NCBI RefSeq assembly: GCF_001641335.1
Contig: NZ_LVEM01000007.1
Location: 173,571-237,570, forward strand
Length of the DNA: 64,000 bases
Source of the DNA: Bradyrhizobium stylosanthis
GTDB taxonomy: Bacteria > Pseudomonadota > Alphaproteobacteria > Rhizobiales > Xanthobacteraceae
Reading direction: 5' to 3'
The position numbers and the translations under genes are program-made. The notes beneath the pieces are model-generated. The model did no database searches. It was given only the letters and a program-made list of their open reading frames with translations, and was not told the DNA's origin. Within the stretch, counting starts at the first letter, position 1, and every line of letters begins with the position of its first letter. Positions 59,812 to 64,000 of the stretch are shown one piece after another.

Positions 59812-62800
59812 ATGTTAGACGTCACTGCGCAGCAGGGAATTATTGCCCGCATCCGCCTCGTGATCGTCGATCGGCAACCGATCGTGCTGCAGGGGCTGAA
59901 GTCTGTGCTCGGGGCACAGCACGACTTCGACGTCGTCGCGTCGGTCAGTGACGGGGCGAGCTGCCTCGACGCCATCAGGACATTGTCACCCGATGTCGCG
60001 CTTCTTGCCGACACCCTGCCGGATCTGACGGTCTCCGAAATCCTCGCGATCGCCAAGGCCGAGAATCTCCCCACGCGCCTGGTGTTCTTCACCGAGTCCG
60101 ACCACGACCTGACCGCGGCGATCGCTGCCGGCACCTGCAGCGCCATCTCCAAATATGCCGCCCCCGACACGATGCTGCGATCGCTGAGGCTGATGGCGAA
60201 GCGCGGTGTGTTGCTGCAGCAGTCCGATCTCTCGCCCGCCGACAAGGGAGCCGACAGCACCAAAATCGAAAAGATGATGGAGCTGTTGACGCAGCGGGAG
60301 CGTCAGATCGTACGGCTCGTGTCGGAGGGAATGTCGAACAAGGAGATCGCGCGCAAGCTCAACCTTTCCCAGGGGACAGTCAAAGTCCACCTGTACAATA
60401 TTTTCCAGAAGCTCGAGATCACCAACAGGACCGTGCTCGCGACCATCGCCCTGTTGCAACGTACCTCCGTCTTCGGAACGCTTTCGCTGGCCCTCCTGGC
60501 GCTCGCAATTGCGGACGAACTCAAGGCGGCGGAAGCGAACGAACGACTTCCGAACGACCACGGCATCGGCCATGCGGGTGAGCACGCCGAATACGAGCCC
60601 TGGAAGAAAGCCATTCTCCGGCACCTCGCCGTCTCGGCTTCCGGCGAGACGCCTCAGCCCACGTTGAGAGACTTCTTCGCCAAGGTGGGGCAAGTCGCGA
60701 ACCCGGCGGCGGCCATCGAAGCGCTGCGCGCGGCCGAGCAATTCGTGAGCTCGAAATCCCTCAAAGACTACGGTCCCGTTGGATCGAGCACGCCTTACCT
60801 CCCTGCCCTTTTGCTGCGCGGAACCAACGACACACAGGCTGGAGACGACACGTCGCTGGAGCATCAGTTCCCGCGGCTGGCTGCAAATCCGATGTCGCTG
60901 CACTCGGGGTATGGCACCTTCGCCACGCTCGCCGGTGCGTTGATCTACGCACTGCACGACCCCCATCTCGCCGGGCAGCCGCATGATCCTGCCAAAGCGC
61001 TGGCCGACAGCCTGCTCGCCGGCATCGGCGACCATGCGACGACAAAGATGGCCGGGGCCGGCGCTTCTCACGTCGACCCGGCTCCTGGTTTCCTGTCGCA
61101 CGATGTCCCCAAGCCTGCCGGGTTCGTGACCGCCGCAAACGACAGCGTCGCTGGCGAAGGCGCCCAGGGCCAGACGAGCCAGGGCGCCGCGGGTGATGGC
61201 CTGCAGAAGACCGTTGGCCTGCAGGACTCCGGCCACGGCGCCGGTGCTGCCGGAGATGGCCACGATCAAGCGATGGGCGACAACGCCGACAAGAACGTTG
61301 CCCCGTCCGATGCCAGCTTCTCCCCGTCCCAATCGGCCTTCGATTTCGCATCCGGGTCGGGCAGGCTCAATCTTGCCGCGTTCGGAGCCCTTGCCTGGCT
61401 GCATATGACGGCAGCCACCAAATCCATACCGCCGCATACGCTCGCCTGGGTCTACAACGCCGCGACCAACGAAACGATCGTCTATGTGAATGCGACCGAT
61501 CGTGTTCTCGATATCGGCGAACGCGGCCTGCTGGAGATCCACCTGCAGGGGATCGTGTCCATTGCGGAGGCTGATGGCGCCAACCAGCCGGACGGCGCGG
61601 TTGTCGCGGCCACCCTGGAAAAGCTCGAAGAAGCGCTGATATCGGTGACCGCAACCGACGACACTGGTGCGGCTACGGACAACGTCCATGCCGTTGGCGG
61701 GGCGAGCGAGAGCACAGTCGAGACGGCTGGAGCCTGGAGCATTCGGGCCGACGGCGGCCTGAGGTTCCAGTTCGGGCAGACCCGGACCGGCCTGGGGCCG
61801 TCGACGAAGTTCGAAACCTCCTCGGGCGAGTCGGCGAATGCAACGGAAGACAGCGATGGTGCGCCCGTCGTGCTGGCTCACGTCTCATCGACCGCGGTTG
61901 CCCGTAGCGAGACGGCGACCACAGCCGAAAATCCCACATCGAAGACTACGCCGATCAGTGCGGACACCGGTGTTGCGCCGACCGGGTTGAACGAGACCGT
62001 CCAGCCGAGCGTCGTAACGTCCGACAACGCGAACCACGGCAACTCGCAGCACGGGTCGGAGTCCGAGTCTGCAAGTGGCGATGACGCCGACAAACCGGGC
62101 AACGGCGTCGGCAAGGGCACCGAGAATCACGCTTCGGATTCGGACCTTCCGCCGGGCCTTGCGAAGAAGGCGGACGCGACGGAAGCGACTGACGCCGACT
62201 CCAAGCCGGGCAACGGCGCCGAGAAGCACACTTCGGATTCGGACCTTCCACCGGGGTTGGCGAAGAAGGCAGACGCGACGGAAGCGACCGACGCCGACTC
62301 CAAGCCGGGCAACGGCGCCGAGAAGCACGCTTCGGATTCGGACCTTCCGCCGGGGTTGGCGAAGAAGGCCGACGCGACGGAAGCGACTGACGCCGACTCC
62401 AAGCCGGGCAACGGCGCCGAGAAGCACGCTTCGGATTCGGACCTTCCGCCGGGCCTTGCGAAGAAGGCGGACGCGACGGAAGCGACTGACGCCGACTCCA
62501 AGCCGGGCAACGGCGCCGAGAAGCACGCTTCGGATTCGGACCTTCCGCCAGGGTTGGCGAAGAAGATAGACGCGACGGAAGCGACTGACGCCGACTCCAA
62601 GCCGGGCAACGGCGCCGAGAAGCACGCTTCGGACTCGGACCTTCCGCCGGGGTTGGCGAAGAAGGCGGACGCGACGGAAGCGACTGACGCCGACTCCAAG
62701 CCGGGCAACGGCGCCGAGCAACAGGCTTCGGCTGCGGACCTTCCACCAGGGCTGGCGAAGAAGGCGGATTCGAGCGACGACGAGCACGGCAACTCGGGGC

Positions 62801-64000
62801 ACTCAAACGCCGCAGACGTACCGGATGCGGCCGAGACCGTCGTGACGGCCGACAGCGCGGACCACGGCAACTCCCAGCACGCATCCAACAACGCGACGGA
62901 CTCGACCGAAGCCGACACCAAGCCGGGCAACGGCGTCGGCAATATCGCCGAGCAGCAGGCTTCGGCTTCGGACCTTCCACCAGGGCTCGCGAAGAAGGCG
63001 GATTCGAGCGACGACGAACACGGCAACTCGGGGCACTCAAACGCCGCAGACGCACCGGTTGCGGCCGAGACCGTCGTGGCGGCCGACAGCGCGGACCACG
63101 GTAACTCGCAGCACGCGTCCAACAAGGCGACGGACTCGACTGAAGCCGACACCAAGCCGGGCAACGGAGTCGGCAATATCGCCGAGCAACAGGCTTCGGC
63201 TTCAGACCTTCCACCAGGGCTGGCGAAGAAGGCGGATGCGAGCGACGTCGAGCACGGCAACTCGGGCCACTCAAACTCTGCAGACGCACCGGATGCGGCC
63301 GAGACCGTCGCGACGGCCGACAGCGCGGACCACGGCAACTCGCAGCACGCGTCCAACAAGGCGACGGACTCGACTGAAGCCGACACCAAGCCGGGCAACG
63401 GCGTCGGCAACATCGCCGAGCAGGAGGTCTCTGCTTCGGACCTTCCACCTGGGCTGGCGAAGAAGGCGGATTCGAGCGACGTCGAGCACGGCAACTCGGG
63501 CCACTCAAACGCCGCAGACGCACCGGATGCGGCCGAGACCGTCGTGGCGGCCGACAGCGCGGACCACGGTAACTCGCAGCACGCGTCCAACAAGGCGACG
63601 GACTCGACTGAAGCCGACACCAAGCCGGGCAACGGCGGCGGCAATATCGCCGAGCAGCAGGCTTCGGCTGCGGACCTTCCGCCAGGGCTGGCGAAGAAGG
63701 CGGATTCGAGCGACGTCGAGCACGGCAACTCGGACCACTCAAACTCTGCAGACGCACCGGACGCGGCCGAGACCGTCGTGGCGGCCGACAGCGCGGACCA
63801 CGGTAACTCGCAGCACGCGTCGGAGCCTACGCAGACGGCAGCGATGGCCTCGACCGACGCTGACGCGAATCCGGGCAACGGCGCCGAGCAGCAGGCTTCG
63901 GACCTGCCGCCAGGCCTGGCGAAGAAGGCGGACGCGAGCGACGTCGAACACGGCAACTCGGACCACTCGAACTCCGCGGACGCGCCGGACGCCACCGCGA
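59812..64000 (+). CDS. LuxR/NarL-type regulator with degenerate receiver fused to a long repeat tail (partial)
   Basis: One uninterrupted frame from ATG 59812 to the window end, at least 1,396 residues and still open. Residues about 14-130 form a NarL-like receiver (IRLVIVDRQPIVLQGLKSVL, SPDVALLADTLPD, LVFFTES, ISKY). The canonical phospho-acceptor position is Ala66, with an Asp one residue later, and the N-terminal acidic pair is D20-R21. Residues about 158-215 are a LuxR helix-turn-helix (LTQRERQIVRLVSEGMSNKEIARKL, GTVKVHLYNIFQKL). A short hydrophobic stretch follows (near 218-235), then a region rich in Gly/Ala/Asp and a domain near 545-600 (PPHTLAWVYNAATNETIVYV). From residue 775 on the protein is tandem repeats. 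An in-frame ATG 21 bp upstream (59791) with AAGGA is an equally plausible start. Confidence 0.85.
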   Translation, partial: MLDVTAQQGIIARIRLVIVDRQPIVLQGLKSVLGAQHDFDVVASVSDGASCLDAIRTLSPDVALLADTLPDLTVSEILAIAKAENLPTRLVFFTESDHDLTAAIAAGTCSAISKYAAPDTMLRSLRLMAKRGVLLQQSDLSPADKGADSTKIEKMMELLTQRERQIVRLVSEGMSNKEIARKLNLSQGTVKVHLYNIFQKLEITNRTVLATIALLQRTSVFGTLSLALLALAIADELKAAEANERLPNDHGIGHAGEHAEYEPWKKAILRHLAVSASGETPQPTLRDFFAKVGQVANPAAAIEALRAAEQFVSSKSLKDYGPVGSSTPYLPALLLRGTNDTQAGDDTSLEHQFPRLAANPMSLHSGYGTFATLAGALIYALHDPHLAGQPHDPAKALADSLLAGIGDHATTKMAGAGASHVDPAPGFLSHDVPKPAGFVTAANDSVAGEGAQGQTSQGAAGDGLQKTVGLQDSGHGAGAAGDGHDQAMGDNADKNVAPSDASFSPSQSAFDFASGSGRLNLAAFGALAWLHMTAATKSIPPHTLAWVYNAATNETIVYVNATDRVLDIGERGLLEIHLQGIVSIAEADGANQPDGAVVAATLEKLEEALISVTATDDTGAATDNVHAVGGASESTVETAGAWSIRADGGLRFQFGQTRTGLGPSTKFETSSGESANATEDSDGAPVVLAHVSSTAVARSETATTAENPTSKTTPISADTGVAPTGLNETVQPSVVTSDNANHGNSQHGSESESASGDDADKPGNGVGKGTENHASDSDLPPGLAKKADATEATDADSKPGNGAEKHTSDSDLPPGLAKKADATEATDADSKPGNGAEKHASDSDLPPGLAKKADATEATDADSKPGNGAEKHASDSDLPPGLAKKADATEATDADSKPGNGAEKHASDSDLPPGLAKKIDATEATDADSKPGNGAEKHASDSDLPPGLAKKADATEATDADSKPGNGAEQQASAADLPPGLAKKADSSDDEHGNSGHSNAADVPDAAETVVTADSADHGNSQHASNNATDSTEADTKPGNGVGNIAEQQASASDLPPGLAKKADSSDDEHGNSGHSNAADAPVAAETVVAADSADHGNSQHASNKATDSTEADTKPGNGVGNIAEQQASASDLPPGLAKKADASDVEHGNSGHSNSADAPDAAETVATADSADHGNSQHASNKATDSTEADTKPGNGVGNIAEQEVSASDLPPGLAKKADSSDVEHGNSGHSNAADAPDAAETVVAADSADHGNSQHASNKATDSTEADTKPGNGGGNIAEQQASAADLPPGLAKKADSSDVEHGNSDHSNSADAPDAAETVVAADSADHGNSQHASEPTQTAAMASTDADANPGNGAEQQASDLPPGLAKKADASDVEHGNSDHSNSADAPDATA
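62134..62727 (+). repeat. Six tandem 99-bp repeats (33 residues each)
   Basis: Units start at 62134, 62233, 62332, 62431, 62530 and 62629. Each encodes SDSDLPPGLAKK(A/I)DATEATD followed by ADSKPGNGAEKH(A/T); the last ends EQQA. Copies differ at only a few positions at the DNA level, so the array is young or homogenised. It is in frame with the LuxR-type protein. Confidence 0.92.
62728..64000 (+). repeat. Tandem 234-bp repeats (78 residues each), running off the window
   Basis: Units start at 62728, 62962, 63196, 63430 and 63664, with a sixth, partial unit from 63898. Each encodes DLPPGLAKKAD, then HGNSGHSN, ADAPDAAETV, DSADHGNSQHAS, DSTEADTKPGNG and NIAEQQ. The unit contains the 99-bp unit's PPGLAKKAD and KPGNG blocks, so it is an expanded version of it. 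The fifth copy diverges in its last third. Confidence 0.92.

Noticed and set aside
59986..61881. A 631-codon minus-strand open frame
   Set aside because: It is antisense to the LuxR-type fusion gene, which has clear receiver and helix-turn-helix domains on the plus strand.
61955..63995. Minus-strand frames of 600 and 622 codons over the repeat array
   Set aside because: They arise from the periodic repeats; the plus-strand frame is continuous with a recognisable N-terminal protein.
62134..64000. CRISPR-like array
   Set aside because: The repeats are contiguous, in frame and protein-coding, with no spacers.

Overview
The window is GC-rich (around 65% by eye), densely coded alphaproteobacterial chromosome. 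Gene content points to Bradyrhizobium or a close relative: cytochrome c maturation genes in the rhizobial cycHJKL order, rhizobial-type FeuPQ-like and PmtA-like proteins, a bacterial Ku, a solitary Flp pilin, and long HGNS/PPGLAKK repeat proteins. This assignment comes from recognising protein families, not from a database search. I saw no rRNA, tRNA, CRISPR array, insertion sequence or prophage.

Layout. 1-15.8 kb is mostly minus-strand housekeeping: the N-terminal half of glnE coupled to a two-component pair, a DegP-type protease, a chemotaxis receptor, the ccmI-ccmE-ccmF-ccmH operon, two unknown genes, a FeuPQ/PhoPQ-like pair and a 50-residue membrane protein. 16-25.8 kb is plus strand: ku, small unknown genes, an Flp pilin, a coupled three-gene operon (AMP/thymidine phosphorylase, PRPP-synthetase-like protein, beta-CASP nuclease) and a 917-residue RTX-type calcium-binding protein ending at a strong hairpin. 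25.8-30.2 kb is a minus-strand IorAB molybdenum hydroxylase operon with a dihaem cytochrome c and an AraC regulator. 30.5-36.9 kb carries a hydrolase, an aldo/keto reductase, two exported small-domain proteins and a large winged-helix/STAND regulator. 37-44 kb holds a ThDP enzyme, a five-GAF sensor kinase and a membrane alpha/beta hydrolase. 44-50 kb has a DHA2-type MFS pump, a YcgN-family protein, a class A PBP and a DUF1214/DUF1254 pair. 50-54.5 kb has a PmtA-like methyltransferase, two SDRs around an AraC regulator and a DUF2147 protein.

54.8-59.2 kb looks like an arsenic-type operon: arsR, a flavoprotein with a cysteine-rich tail, and two MFS transporters. Two copies of a putative ArsR operator are present. 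On the other side of the promoter lies a frameshifted relic of arsC, which identifies the locus independently.

59.8 kb to the end is the most unusual object: a NarL/LuxR-type regulator whose receiver has lost its canonical phospho-acceptor. It is fused in one frame to a tail of over 1,100 residues dominated by near-identical 33- and 78-residue repeats, and it is still open at the window edge.

Functional links. The ccm operon supplies haem ligation for c-type cytochromes such as the one in the ior operon. The phosphorylase/PRPP-synthetase-like/nuclease operon could form a route from RNA to nucleobases plus phosphorylated ribose. The ars genes would couple metalloid sensing to flavin chemistry and efflux.
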